This document shows, piece by piece, positions 37,709 through 46,318 of a stretch of 64,000 nucleotides of DNA. Positions within the stretch are counted from its first letter, which is position 1. Each line of letters starts with the position of its first letter. A program made the position numbers and the translations under genes. The stretch is from Xenorhabdus indica. GTDB lineage: Bacteria > Pseudomonadota > Gammaproteobacteria > Enterobacterales > Enterobacteriaceae. The notes beneath the pieces are model-generated. The model worked only from the letters and a program-made list of their open reading frames with translations, did not search any database and was not told the origin of the DNA. The stretch is from NCBI RefSeq assembly GCF_014467235.1, contig NZ_NKHP01000007.1, positions 142,446 to 206,445 on the forward strand, given 5' to 3'.

Positions 37709-39115
37709 TTACTTCTCAGAAACTGGCTTAAATCTGGCCATGAAATGGCGTAATACCGGTGGTTCATAAGTAAAAGTTAATCCCCGGATATCGGTCGCTC
37801 GCTGTTTTAACTCAATAAAAGCCTCTACGATATAATCCATATGATCATTGGTATAAACACGGCGAGGAATAGCCAATCTCATCAATTCCATCGGTGATTC
37901 TTTTTGTTTACCTGTCTGCGGGTCACGCCCCAATAATAAAGAGCCAATTTCCACACTTCTGATACCTGCTGCCAAATATAATTCATTATTCAACGCTTGA
38001 GCTGGAAATTGCCCACTCGGAATATGGGGTAAAAACCGTTTTGCATCGACAAAGACTGCGTGCCCTCCAACCGGATATTGAATAGGGATCCCCGCTTTTC
38101 TTAATTGCTCCCCCAAATAAGTCACCTGACCAATGCGATAAGATAGAAAATTCTCATTCATCCCCTCTTCAAGACCAATTGCCATCGCTTCCATATCACG
38201 CCCGGCAAGCCCGCCATAAGTCACGAACCCTTCACTCGGAATACAATTAACACTCACTTCATTAAATAACAACTCATCATCACGAACAGCGTAAAAACCT
38301 CCGATATTTACCATTGGATCTTTTTTCGCTGACATAGTCAGCATATCGCCATATTGATACATCTCTTTAACGATCTCTTTGACTGATTTATTTTCGTAAC
38401 CTTTTTCCCTCTGTTTAATAAACCAGGCATTCTCACAAAAACGTGCTGAATCAATCACAACTGGGATATCATACTGTTTCGCGATCTCATACACTGTTTT
38501 CATATTGGCAAGAGAAACGGGCTGCCCTCCTGTGCTATTGCAAGTAATCGTTGTTATGATAGCGACAATATTATCCTTGCCATATTCTTCGATGGTTTGT
38601 TTTAGTAGTTCAATATCAAAATTACCTTTCCAGTCATAATAATTTTCCGTATCAAAGGCTTTATTTGTAACAACATTGATCCCCTTAGCGTGATTTAATT
38701 CCACATGTGCTATTGTTGTATCGAAATGAAAATTAGAAATAAATACGGGGTTTTTAGCTCCACCTTTTAATTTTTTTCGGGCAATCAAAGCAGGAAATAA
38801 AATCTGCTCTGCTCCACGCCCTTGGTGAGTAGGAACAGTATAGTTATAACCGATCAACTCTTTGACTTTATCGACTAAATGATAATAGTTGCGAGACCCT
38901 GCATAAGCTTCATCTCCCATCATCACACCAGCCCACTGTTGATTACTCATGGAACCTGTTCCAGAATCAGTCAGTAAATCAATATAAACCCTATCAGAAG
39001 GCAGCATAAATGGATTATATCCCGCAGCTTCCAATGCAGCCTCACGCTCTGCACGAGTTGTGGTATAAATATTTTCTACCATTTTAATGCGAAAGGGCTC
39101 TGGAATACGCTTCAT
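37709..39115 (-). CDS. tnaA: Tryptophanase (L-tryptophan indole-lyase)
   Basis: PLP enzyme of 468 residues that splits L-tryptophan into indole, pyruvate and ammonia in the cytoplasm. Landmarks: [13 protein letters not shown] start ([13 protein letters not shown]), [10 protein letters not shown] for cofactor phosphate binding, and the lysine motif [13 protein letters not shown]. Tryptophanase rather than tyrosine phenol-lyase is supported by [30 protein letters not shown] and [13 protein letters not shown]. The start was set at 39115 ([11 protein letters not shown]), which matches the family N-terminus; an upstream ATG would add 19 hydrophobic residues. A possible short leader peptide gene lies 144 bases upstream (39259-39351), as in the tna operons of enteric bacteria, but no tnaB permease follows. 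Indole is a signal in this group and the product could also feed secondary metabolism. Confidence 0.94.
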   Translation of the reverse strand: MKRIPEPFRIKMVENIYTTTRAEREAALEAAGYNPFMLPSDRVYIDLLTDSGTGSMSNQQWAGVMMGDEAYAGSRNYYHLVDKVKELIGYNYTVPTHQGRGAEQILFPALIARKKLKGGAKNPVFISNFHFDTTIAHVELNHAKGINVVTNKAFDTENYYDWKGNFDIELLKQTIEEYGKDNIVAIITTITCNSTGGQPVSLANMKTVYEIAKQYDIPVVIDSARFCENAWFIKQREKGYENKSVKEIVKEMYQYGDMLTMSAKKDPMVNIGGFYAVRDDELLFNEVSVNCIPSEGFVTYGGLAGRDMEAMAIGLEEGMNENFLSYRIGQVTYLGEQLRKAGIPIQYPVGGHAVFVDAKRFLPHIPSGQFPAQALNNELYLAAGIRSVEIGSLLLGRDPQTGKQKESPMELMRLAIPRRVYTNDHMDYIVEAFIELKQRATDIRGLTFTYEPPVLRHFMARFKPVSEK

Positions 39116-39258
39116 CTTAATGTACCTAATTAAAAAGAAAAACAATAATGAACCGCATTGCATAATGAACAAAATACTTACTATTTCTCAGTGAAAATGC
39201 ACAAGTCTTTTTGCTTATAAATGCAAAGTTTTAAAAATAATTTTTAGCAAAAAGTAAT

Positions 39259-39351
39259 TTAAAGACAGGCAGGGAGAGGTTGCAATATTCGATAACCAAT
39301 ATTGGACTGTATTTTGGAAAAAAACTTATATAACATCAACCATAATTTCAT
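39259..39351 (-). CDS. Possible tna leader peptide (30 residues)
   Basis: A 30-codon frame begins at an ATG with AAGG eight bases upstream and ends in QPLPACL. It sits between the tryptophanase promoter region and tnaA, where TnaC would be. It has a Trp at position 4 and a Pro-rich end, but lacks the W-N-I-D spacing and the single terminal Pro seen in E. coli TnaC (KWFNIDNKIVDHRP). It may be a diverged attenuator peptide or chance. Confidence 0.35.
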   Translation of the reverse strand: MKLWLMLYKFFSKIQSNIGYRILQPLPACL

Positions 39352-39631
39352 ACATTGACCTTATATTACATGAGTGTTTTCAGCATGAGCTTATACAACA
39401 AAAAAGTATTTATGTCTATAATTATTTAACATAAACACGACAGCAGAATGAATATTTACAAATTAACAACAAAAAAATTGAATTAAATATACCGAATCAC
39501 AGATGGTAATAGAATTTAATCCCCAAATTGCCTGCACGTATAATTGTCTTAAGAACTATTTGTTACAATTTCTGACAGAAAATGGTTTATATAGTGCTAT
39601 ATTTATTTTAGCCTCAATGTATCTGCAAATA
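39352..39631. other. Upstream region of tnaA leader and convergent-side spacer
   Basis: A/T-rich DNA with no gene. On the minus strand CTGTGATTCGG near 39495-39505 resembles a CRP half-site, in keeping with catabolite control of tna operons. A plus-strand open frame at 39503-39712 runs through two repeat structures and is not called. Confidence 0.3.
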
Positions 39632-39656
39632 CGGGTGTCAGCATTGCTGACACCCG
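39632..39656 (-). terminator. Strong hairpin after the small NRPS/thioesterase operon
   Basis: CGGGTGTCAGCA-T-TGCTGACACCCG is a perfect palindrome of 25 bases. It lies 82 bases past the thioesterase stop on the minus strand, so it may terminate that operon, though the following T-run is poor. Confidence 0.55.
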
Positions 39657-39664
39657 CTTATAGA

Positions 39665-39727
39665 TATACCTCTCGTCTTTCACCACAGGTCGGCCACCGT
39701 GATGCAGCTTGAAATTTATTGAGTATA
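39665..39727. repeat. TATACC-type repeat with internal insert
   Basis: Begins TATACCTCTCGTCTTTCA and ends GCAGCTTGAAATTTATTGAGTATA (quoted as GCAGCTTGAAATTTATT plus GAGTATA). The ends match the family at 34765 and 62991; about 20 bases in the middle differ. Confidence 0.55.
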
Positions 39728-39737
39728 GTTTGGAAAG

Positions 39738-40484
39738 TCAGGCCGCCAATTCCCGCGCTCGCTCCTCTATCCAATCAATAACTTCATCACTGGAAAACAA
39801 GTAGAAATGCTCACCTGCAAAAACTTTTTGTGTCACGGGCGTGGTAAATATTTCTCGCCATTGTGCCAACCAAGGGACAGGCACGTGCTCATCATGATCC
39901 GCACCAATCACATAAGCCTGACAATTTATCACCGGTTTCGGCAACCGGGATAAAGAAGCCAGCAGACGGAGATCACTTCGCATGGCATTAACCACATATT
40001 TTCGCAATTCAGGGTGTGTGAAAACATCCTGCGGCGTCTCTTCAAATGCTTCCAGCAAGCCTATTATTTCTGCTTCTGATAATGTCTCATTTCGTAAATC
40101 ATCCGGAGCGGACGTTCCCCGCGCAGAAAGCACAAGGCCCAATTTCTTTTCCGGTGCCTCACTTTTTAATCTTCGGGCTACATGGTAAGCAAGCTCTGCT
40201 CCCAGGCTATGACCAAACAACAGTAAGGGCTTATCTTCTCCCAGTTTCAACCGTTTGATCGAAGCCAGAAGATCGGATATTACCGTTTCAGCATCCGTCT
40301 GAAATGGCTGCATGAAACGCGACCCCCTGCCTGCCAGTTCCATACAGTAAGTTTCTATAAATCCAGATAGCTTCTGAGAAAGTTGCAAATAAGAGTAACT
40401 GGAGCCACCAGCATGATGTAAAAACACAAGTTGAACTTTCGCTTCTGCTCTTTTGAACGCAGGATACAGGATTGAATCAGTCAA
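39738..40484 (-). CDS. Type II thioesterase (NRPS editing)
   Basis: Alpha/beta-hydrolase of 248 residues of the surfactin-thioesterase class, which clears stalled or wrongly primed carrier domains. It shows LVFLHHAGGSSYSY near the N-terminus, the nucleophile in LFGHSLGAELAYHVA (Ser about 89), Asp in GADHDEHVPV and His in FAGEHFYLFS. The length and order are normal. The gene starts 12 bases after the stop of the small NRPS gene on the same strand, so both are one operon. It could serve that protein or the large PAX synthetase in trans. The call to the TEII family is secure; the partner is inferred. Confidence 0.92.
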   Translation of the reverse strand: MTDSILYPAFKRAEAKVQLVFLHHAGGSSYSYLQLSQKLSGFIETYCMELAGRGSRFMQPFQTDAETVISDLLASIKRLKLGEDKPLLLFGHSLGAELAYHVARRLKSEAPEKKLGLVLSARGTSAPDDLRNETLSEAEIIGLLEAFEETPQDVFTHPELRKYVVNAMRSDLRLLASLSRLPKPVINCQAYVIGADHDEHVPVPWLAQWREIFTTPVTQKVFAGEHFYLFSSDEVIDWIEERARELAA

Positions 40485-40495
40485 AATTAAGGCCT

Positions 40496-43240
40496 TTAGT
40501 TAATCTGATTATTCGTTAAGTGCGTCATAAAATGATCGGAATTACCGGTAATTGGGTTAATACGATCTATCTTTTTCTCCGGCGCACTGTCCAGAGCGGT
40601 AACAATTTTCTGTAATATCATTTGGAAAATATCACTGACACGTTCAAGATTAACCCCCTGTTCCGCCTGTATGTGGATCGCAAAGTCTTTGCCAATATCT
40701 TCAATACTGATGTAAATCGGATGTTTCACAATACAAGCGCGACTGAAAGGCCCGACATCACCAGAAGGCGTTACTGCCAATAGTGGCTCTGCCGGAAAGA
40801 TGCTACGTATTTCACTATGATAATAATTCAATAATGAAGTAAATAATGGTGCAGTTCCCGACAATTGTGATAATTGCTGTTGTAACGATTGCAGGGTCAG
40901 TGCCTGCGATACCTTCTGATGTTTGACCAACTGTGCCAGATTGTCTTGAACAAGCCAGAGGCACTCAAGCACAGGCAAATTATCCAGACGCATATACATT
41001 GGCACTATGTGAATAAATTGGTGAATAAATTGCTCTGCCTCATTCTCAGTATCCGCGCCTGCAAACATATGCCTCGATAAAACCGTGCCAAAAACAGCGT
41101 CATTATGCCCAACCAGACAACCCACTGTTTTGCCCCAAACCAAGTGAAAAATAGCAGCAACACTGACAGCATGTACCTTAGCTTGTTGGCGTATTTGATG
41201 ACACAAATTCTCCGGTAACTGCCACCACGCCTGGGCTGTCACGGTATCGATACCTAAATAGGTTTCCACATCAAATGGCGTTGAAGACGGTTTATCATCT
41301 TTTAACAAAGATGCCGTCATCTTGGGGCATTTCATCCCATCGGAGCCGATATCTGTTGAGTTGCAAGCCTGCAAATGAATGGCTAATTCGGACAATACAG
41401 GATGTTGATACAGCATATGTACTTCCACCATCAATCCGCGACGACGTAATTCCTGTACCATTTTTATAGCTGACAGTGAATTACCACCTAAATTGAAGAA
41501 TTGAGCATGTCTGCTGACTTTTTTAACCCCGAACAATTCACTCCATATTTCAGCCAGTGTTTTTTCGATCCCCTCTTTTGCCAGAGCGGCATCCTGTTGT
41601 TTAAGTTTTCCAATAGCAATAACCGGAAAAGCCTTGCGATCGAGTTTGCCACTGGCAGATAAAGGAAAATGATTGACAATAACAATGGCTGCCGGCCGCA
41701 TATAATCAGGCGCCACTTTTTTCATGAATTGCTGAATGCTCTCTTTCACACTGCTCTGTGAATGATGCTGCAAAGCACGTTCTGAAATAATCACAAAAGC
41801 AATTAACCGGTTGTCTTCTGAACTTTCACTTTGTTCCCGCGCTGTTTGTATCAACACAACAGCATCACGCACTGCCGGGTGTTTCATCAACAGCACTTCA
41901 ACTTCACCCAATTCAACGCGATAACCCCGTACTTTGACCTGAAAATCCATTCGGCCAAGAATGTCCAGCAAACCATCCTTGCGCCATTTTGCTAAATCAC
42001 CGGTGCGATACATTCGTTTGGAAGGCATACTATTTACTGCAATATTGACAAACTTAGCCGCAGTTTCTTCCGGCCGCTGATGATAACCCTCGGCCAGTTG
42101 TGCCCCCGCAATACACAGCTCACCCGGTGTTTCATCCTTAATAACACAGTTATTGGTATCCAGCAGATAGATTTCAATATTGTCAATCGGTGCGCCAATA
42201 GGAGGCAGAACCGGCCATTCTTCTGCTTTGCCTTCCAAAGTGTAAGCCGTCACAACATGAGCTTCTGATGGGCCATAGTGGTTATGCAGGTGGCAATGGG
42301 GCAATGCCTGAAAAAATTGCCTGATAGCAGTGGTAATAACCAATTGTTCCCCCGCCGTGATCACATCAATCAGGCTCTCTGGATAACATTCCTGTGCAAT
42401 CGCCGCCATTGCCAAACCATTTAATGCGACATAAGGCAAAAATATTCGTTCAATCTGCTGTTCTGCAATAAACGTGACCAGAGCCAATTGATCCAATCGT
42501 AAATGATTGGAGATCAACACTAACTCACCACCACTGGATAAAGTTGAAAATATTTCCTGAAATGAGACATCAAAACTTAGTGGAGAAAACTGCAACGTTT
42601 TCTTACCAAAATAATCGCCTTGCTGATGAATTTGCCAGGCTAACATATTCACCAACGACTGATGAGGCATACAAACCCCTTTAGGCTTTCCTGTCGAACC
42701 TGAGGTATAAATTAAATAGGCAAGATCTTGAGGGGAGCAAGCTACTGCCAGGTTTTCTATATCACAACTATCGCTATTGGTATTCTCTTTATTATTACTA
42801 TCGGAAAAATCATACTGAGCTAAATCAATACGTGCGATAGTCTCAGGAAATGATAATTCAATATCACCACGGGAAATAACAACTGAGACATTAGAATCGG
42901 TTAAAATGTAAGATTGACGCTCAATAGGATAACTCAGATCAATCGGGACATAAGCAGCTCCGGCTTTTAAAACACCAATAACCGCAACAATCGCATCAAT
43001 GCTACGTTCAAGACAAATACCTACCGGAGAAATTTTTTCACCATCATGATGGTGGTGCCGACGGATATAATGGGCCAATCTGTTTGCTCTACGATTTAAT
43101 TCATCATAAGACAATGAGTGCTCACCAAATTTTATGGCAATAACATCCGGTGTTTTCGCTACCTGCTGCTCAAATAGTTCATGCACACAACAAAATACGG
43201 AATGATTTGAATGACGCTCTGACAACGACTCAACTCGCAT
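40496..43240 (-). CDS. Small NRPS: A (proline-type), T and truncated condensation domain
   Basis: Protein of 914 residues. The A domain (about 15-530) has core motifs YLIYTSGSTGKPKG, YGPSEAHVV, GELCIAG and YRTGDLAKW. Its pocket read from FDVSFQEIF, IFLPYV, VITAGE and NHYGPSEAHVV gives D-V-Q-F-I-A-H-V-V, a recognised proline code. The T domain (about 560-630) has Ser in FNLGGNSLSA. The remaining 270 residues match only the C-terminal half of a dual C/E domain such as those of PaxB (compare IFHLVWGKTVGCLVGHNDAVFGTVL with the PaxB VLFHVAWAQVLAQCSGREDVVFGTVL, quoted only as family resemblance); the N-terminal half with HHxxxDG is absent. The start at 43240 has GGAAG upstream. It may load proline for another enzyme, with the half domain as docking scaffold or relic. 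Confidence 0.88.
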   Translation of the reverse strand: MRVESLSERHSNHSVFCCVHELFEQQVAKTPDVIAIKFGEHSLSYDELNRRANRLAHYIRRHHHHDGEKISPVGICLERSIDAIVAVIGVLKAGAAYVPIDLSYPIERQSYILTDSNVSVVISRGDIELSFPETIARIDLAQYDFSDSNNKENTNSDSCDIENLAVACSPQDLAYLIYTSGSTGKPKGVCMPHQSLVNMLAWQIHQQGDYFGKKTLQFSPLSFDVSFQEIFSTLSSGGELVLISNHLRLDQLALVTFIAEQQIERIFLPYVALNGLAMAAIAQECYPESLIDVITAGEQLVITTAIRQFFQALPHCHLHNHYGPSEAHVVTAYTLEGKAEEWPVLPPIGAPIDNIEIYLLDTNNCVIKDETPGELCIAGAQLAEGYHQRPEETAAKFVNIAVNSMPSKRMYRTGDLAKWRKDGLLDILGRMDFQVKVRGYRVELGEVEVLLMKHPAVRDAVVLIQTAREQSESSEDNRLIAFVIISERALQHHSQSSVKESIQQFMKKVAPDYMRPAAIVIVNHFPLSASGKLDRKAFPVIAIGKLKQQDAALAKEGIEKTLAEIWSELFGVKKVSRHAQFFNLGGNSLSAIKMVQELRRRGLMVEVHMLYQHPVLSELAIHLQACNSTDIGSDGMKCPKMTASLLKDDKPSSTPFDVETYLGIDTVTAQAWWQLPENLCHQIRQQAKVHAVSVAAIFHLVWGKTVGCLVGHNDAVFGTVLSRHMFAGADTENEAEQFIHQFIHIVPMYMRLDNLPVLECLWLVQDNLAQLVKHQKVSQALTLQSLQQQLSQLSGTAPLFTSLLNYYHSEIRSIFPAEPLLAVTPSGDVGPFSRACIVKHPIYISIEDIGKDFAIHIQAEQGVNLERVSDIFQMILQKIVTALDSAPEKKIDRINPITGNSDHFMTHLTNNQIN

Positions 43241-43919
43241 AATTATCTTCCTTTTATTCCATAAATTGACTGTCATTCATGGTAATCAGCACATTATTCT
43301 GCGCAAATGTATGTCCTTCATTTTTTAGTTACCTCTTTGTTCACTGTAAATAGGTTAAATACGAATAGATTAGCTGTGAATAGAAATCAATTTACTCCGG
43401 ATAATATCAACATTGATGAAACGGGTATAGATTAATAATATCGAAAACATCTTTCTATAATAGAAAATATTATTTTCATAACTCTTTTTTTCATAATCAT
43501 TGTCAGACTAGCATATCTTATTATGCAAATATCATGTTATATAATAGGAATAATAGAAATGATGGAAACAAAATTAAACGATGTGTTAAAATATTAAACA
43601 AATAAAATTATATCCAACCTGTCAGCGGTGATTTTTTCAACACATTACTGTCAGAGCTCAACATTATACTATTATCCTATCGTTATCCTATTATTACTTT
43701 ATTATCGCCTTAGATACTATCAATGTCGGACAGTGCCTGTTTTTGCTGCTGGATCTCCTGCGCTGCATAGTGAACTAATGCCAAACAAGTTTCATCTATA
43801 ACCCACTCTTTAGGTTCATCAAATGAATGAAGGAAAAAAACAGATGAAACTGGAAAATTTATTTGAATACATTCTCATAAATTTCCCAGCCAATCATATT
43901 TTCAATTAGTTAATCGAAT
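43241..43919. other. Intergenic region with promoter and a coding-like remnant
   Basis: Upstream DNA of the small NRPS operon (minus strand), A/T-rich. The part at 43710-43870 reads, on the minus strand, as a coding-like stretch that is listed on its own. The rest shows no gene. Confidence 0.4.
43710..43870 (-). pseudogene. Coding-like remnant of unknown origin
   Basis: On the minus strand a frame without start codon reads PVSSVFFLHSFDEPKEW, then VIDETCLALVHYAAQEIQ and ends QALSDIDSI before TAA at 43712-43710. The composition looks protein-like and unlike the surrounding A/T-rich DNA. Just upstream, in another frame, is MIGWEIYENVFK, so a frameshifted or truncated gene end is possible. I do not recognise the family. 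Confidence 0.3.
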
Positions 43920-44756
43920 TTATTGGAAATCACAAAGAAAATCAGACAATATCAGATTAAACCTAGCTGGTGCTTCCCAAAACGGTGCATGATCCACACC
44001 GACCAAACTCATAATTTGATCTTGCCAAAGATTTTGATAATGCAAACTTTCAATATATTCGGCATTGATAAAAGGATCACCTGCCCCATTCACGATAGCC
44101 AAAGGTATTTTACTTGTTTCGGCCAATAACTTTTGATCTGTCGCCTGTGGGGAAGTAAAAGCTTCAAACATATACTGGCGTGACAAACCATCTGTTCTTG
44201 CTACTGCTTCAAAGATAAACGGTTCATGGGGAGCGTTAACACCGACTGTTTGATAAGCATAATTCTTCACATCCTCTTCAGTAAAATCAGCTTTCCCGGC
44301 AAGCCCCATATGCTCACTTTGACGAAAACCAAGTGCGACATTCTCTTTACCAGCAGCCACAGGGGGTGTACCACAAATCATCAGCCCAATCATTTTGGGG
44401 TACAGTGCCAGCATTTCCAGACCGATATGCCCCCCTAATGACCAGCCAAAAACAACCACTCTGTTAATTCCAATCTTGTTCAGGACTTCAATAACGGTAC
44501 GGGCATAACCCGGCATTGAATATGTCTGACGTGGATCATTGGCATTAGAAGATGCACCATGCCCCGGTAAATCAAGCGCTAAAACCCGATAGTCCTTTTT
44601 AAGATACTCAATCTGATGGCGAAATATCTCTTTACTACTTGAATTACCATGTATTAAAAGAACCGGAAGCCGATTACCGCCAGTATCTAATACTGAAATA
44701 CGAGCATAAAGGGTAGATATATCATAGTAATGAATATTAGTGTGTGCAGCCGCCAT
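43920..44756 (-). CDS. Alpha/beta-fold hydrolase
   Basis: Hydrolase of 278 residues with the fold and triad of the family: oxyanion region LLIHGNSSSKEIF, nucleophile in VFGWSLGGHIGLEML (Ser about 107), Asp in VNGAGDPFIN and His in GVDHAPFWEAP. The RVLALDLPGHGAS motif is typical of the haloalkane dehalogenase/esterase side of the superfamily. No signal peptide is seen, so it should be cytosolic. It is preceded by AGGAGAT and stands alone: about 680 bases separate it from the small NRPS gene on the same strand. The substrate cannot be told from sequence. Confidence 0.85.
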   Translation of the reverse strand: MAAAHTNIHYYDISTLYARISVLDTGGNRLPVLLIHGNSSSKEIFRHQIEYLKKDYRVLALDLPGHGASSNANDPRQTYSMPGYARTVIEVLNKIGINRVVVFGWSLGGHIGLEMLALYPKMIGLMICGTPPVAAGKENVALGFRQSEHMGLAGKADFTEEDVKNYAYQTVGVNAPHEPFIFEAVARTDGLSRQYMFEAFTSPQATDQKLLAETSKIPLAIVNGAGDPFINAEYIESLHYQNLWQDQIMSLVGVDHAPFWEAPARFNLILSDFLCDFQ

Positions 44757-45304
44757 GATTCTATCTCCTAATGAATGAATTGAAGAGTAATTTTTCTGCT
44801 GAAAAATACAGTAAATTATTGCATTTTACCTTGATATCTTTATGTCTTACAGACTAATAGCATGACACTACGGTATTTTTTGTCCCCTCTCAATTATTAA
44901 CATTCACATACATCTGATTTTTTCCCTCAATAATTCTTAAATAAATAACAACTTTAGGAATTCATTACCATTATTTTTGAACTTTCCTGATTGATTCTTT
45001 CAATAACTTCCGTGTTCCAATATGAAATGTTTTTACTATGAAAAAGAGTAATTAACGATGAAATTAATGATGTTGAATAAAGACATGATATGGTTCAAAC
45101 TTCTACAAAAATAAATGAATAAACTATTAATTTTATGATTGTGATATCAATCTCTATTCTCTATATTTCAAATACCTTATTACCTATTAAGAATATCTCG
45201 TGTTATCAGGCAGTATCCTGCTAAATGAAAAATATGCAAGTTAGTGTGTACTTTAACTATAAATTACACAACTTCTTTATAGACTTAAAAAAATCATATT
45301 AATC
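44757..45304. other. A/T-rich intergenic region
   Basis: About 550 bases with no supported gene. A tiny plus-strand frame near 45058 (18 codons) has no distinguishing feature. The promoter of the hydrolase (minus strand) should lie at its left end. Confidence 0.4.
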
Positions 45305-45339
45305 AATAAGCCAACTTCATAAAATGATGCTGGCTTATT
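45305..45339 (-). terminator. Hairpin after cyanase gene
   Basis: AATAAGCCA and TGGCTTATT form a 9-bp stem 16 bases past the cyanase stop codon; T-rich DNA follows on the minus strand. Confidence 0.6.
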
Positions 45340-45354
45340 TCTAAAAAATTATCA

Positions 45355-45825
45355 TCAGAAAGGTTTAGTAGGTAAGTATTTACCATCTAAAGTTATTACT
45401 GCCCGACTTCCGCCTTCTGGATCTTCGACTTTCTTAATATCTAACCTAAAGTCAATTGCGCTAATAATACCATCACCAAATTGTTCATGTATTAATGCTT
45501 TTAATGTTGTTCCATATACTTGCAACATTTCATAGAAACGATAAATCGTTGGATCAGTTGGTACTCCTGTTGGAATGGAACCTCGCATAGGGACAGCCTG
45601 TAGAAGCTTTACCGCATCATCTGTAAGACCCAATTGCTCAACAACCTTCTTTGCTGCCTCTATAGGCAACGGATGTTGTCCAAGTAAAGCCGCCGTCACA
45701 AAAGCAACATTCATTCCTGTACCATTTGCAATCTCTTCCCATGAAAGATTTTTAGCAAGTTTAGCTGCAATAATGCTTTCAGTCAGTTCCAAGCGAGATG
45801 TTTGAGTCGCTAATACTTGTAACAT
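45355..45825 (-). CDS. cynS: Cyanate hydratase (cyanase)
   Basis: Cytosolic decameric enzyme of 156 residues that turns cyanate and bicarbonate into ammonia and CO2 via carbamate. The N-terminal HTH-like domain ([20 protein letters not shown]) is followed by the cyanase core with catalytic Arg and Glu in [20 protein letters not shown] and Ser in [10 protein letters not shown]; the ending [13 protein letters not shown] is the family signature. The start at 45825 was chosen because CAGGAAAG lies just upstream and the length then equals the E. coli enzyme; an upstream ATG would add 10 residues. There is no cynT or cynX beside it, so it is a lone detoxification gene. Confidence 0.96.
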   Translation of the reverse strand: MLQVLATQTSRLELTESIIAAKLAKNLSWEEIANGTGMNVAFVTAALLGQHPLPIEAAKKVVEQLGLTDDAVKLLQAVPMRGSIPTGVPTDPTIYRFYEMLQVYGTTLKALIHEQFGDGIISAIDFRLDIKKVEDPEGGSRAVITLDGKYLPTKPF

Positions 45826-46066
45826 ATTACTTTCCTGTATGACACATTTTGACACTATAATGTAACTGTTTATCTATAATGTCTAAGTATCATTTTTACG
45901 AATATTATTAATTTTTTTGAATAGTTGGCGTTTATGTATACTCGTAATATACCTATCTCATTTGAAGATGCAGGTTTCAAAATCTGAAATTTATCAGTAA
46001 ACCGAGAAGCAAGTTCTATTCATTCATAATTTCTTTGTTTTCTGTGTTCGGTGCGCTATCCAATAT

Positions 46067-46318
46067 ATGGAGTGTTGTCCGGCTGGTTTTATCATCCCTT
46101 TTATTTTGGTATACAACCCCACATTATTGATGCAAGGCAGTGACTTGAATGTGCTGTCCATTCTTTACATGATAATGACGGCATTAATTGGTATTTACTC
46201 TCTTTCTATCGCAACCTCCAACTCCTGTATGATTAAGCCCCACCGGACAATAGCAGCAAGCATGACTTTGGAGCCAATTGAGAAAAAACAATTAAAGAGG
46301 CAAAGTAAAAATGTATGA
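46067..46318 (+). pseudogene. Remnant of a TRAP transporter large permease C-terminus
   Basis: The reading frame encodes about 83 residues: AGFIIPFILVYNPTLLMQGS followed by a hydrophobic stretch (MIMTALIGIYSLSIATS). This is like the last membrane segments of 4TM/12TM fused TRAP permeases (family motif G-F-I-x-P-F-x-x-VYNPALL), which are over 600 residues. No other part lies upstream, so this is a truncated relic. It overlaps the lhgO start by 8 bases, and in its intact form may have imported a dicarboxylate for LhgO. Translation of the fragment might still couple to lhgO. Confidence 0.6.

Noticed and set aside
37709..39115. Tyrosine phenol-lyase in place of tryptophanase
   Set aside because: The stretches [13 protein letters not shown] and [11 protein letters not shown] match tryptophanase, and the tyrosine phenol-lyase versions of these regions differ.
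39503..39712. 69-codon plus-strand frame
   Set aside because: Runs through a perfect palindrome and a TATACC repeat; no ribosome site and no similarity that I recognise.
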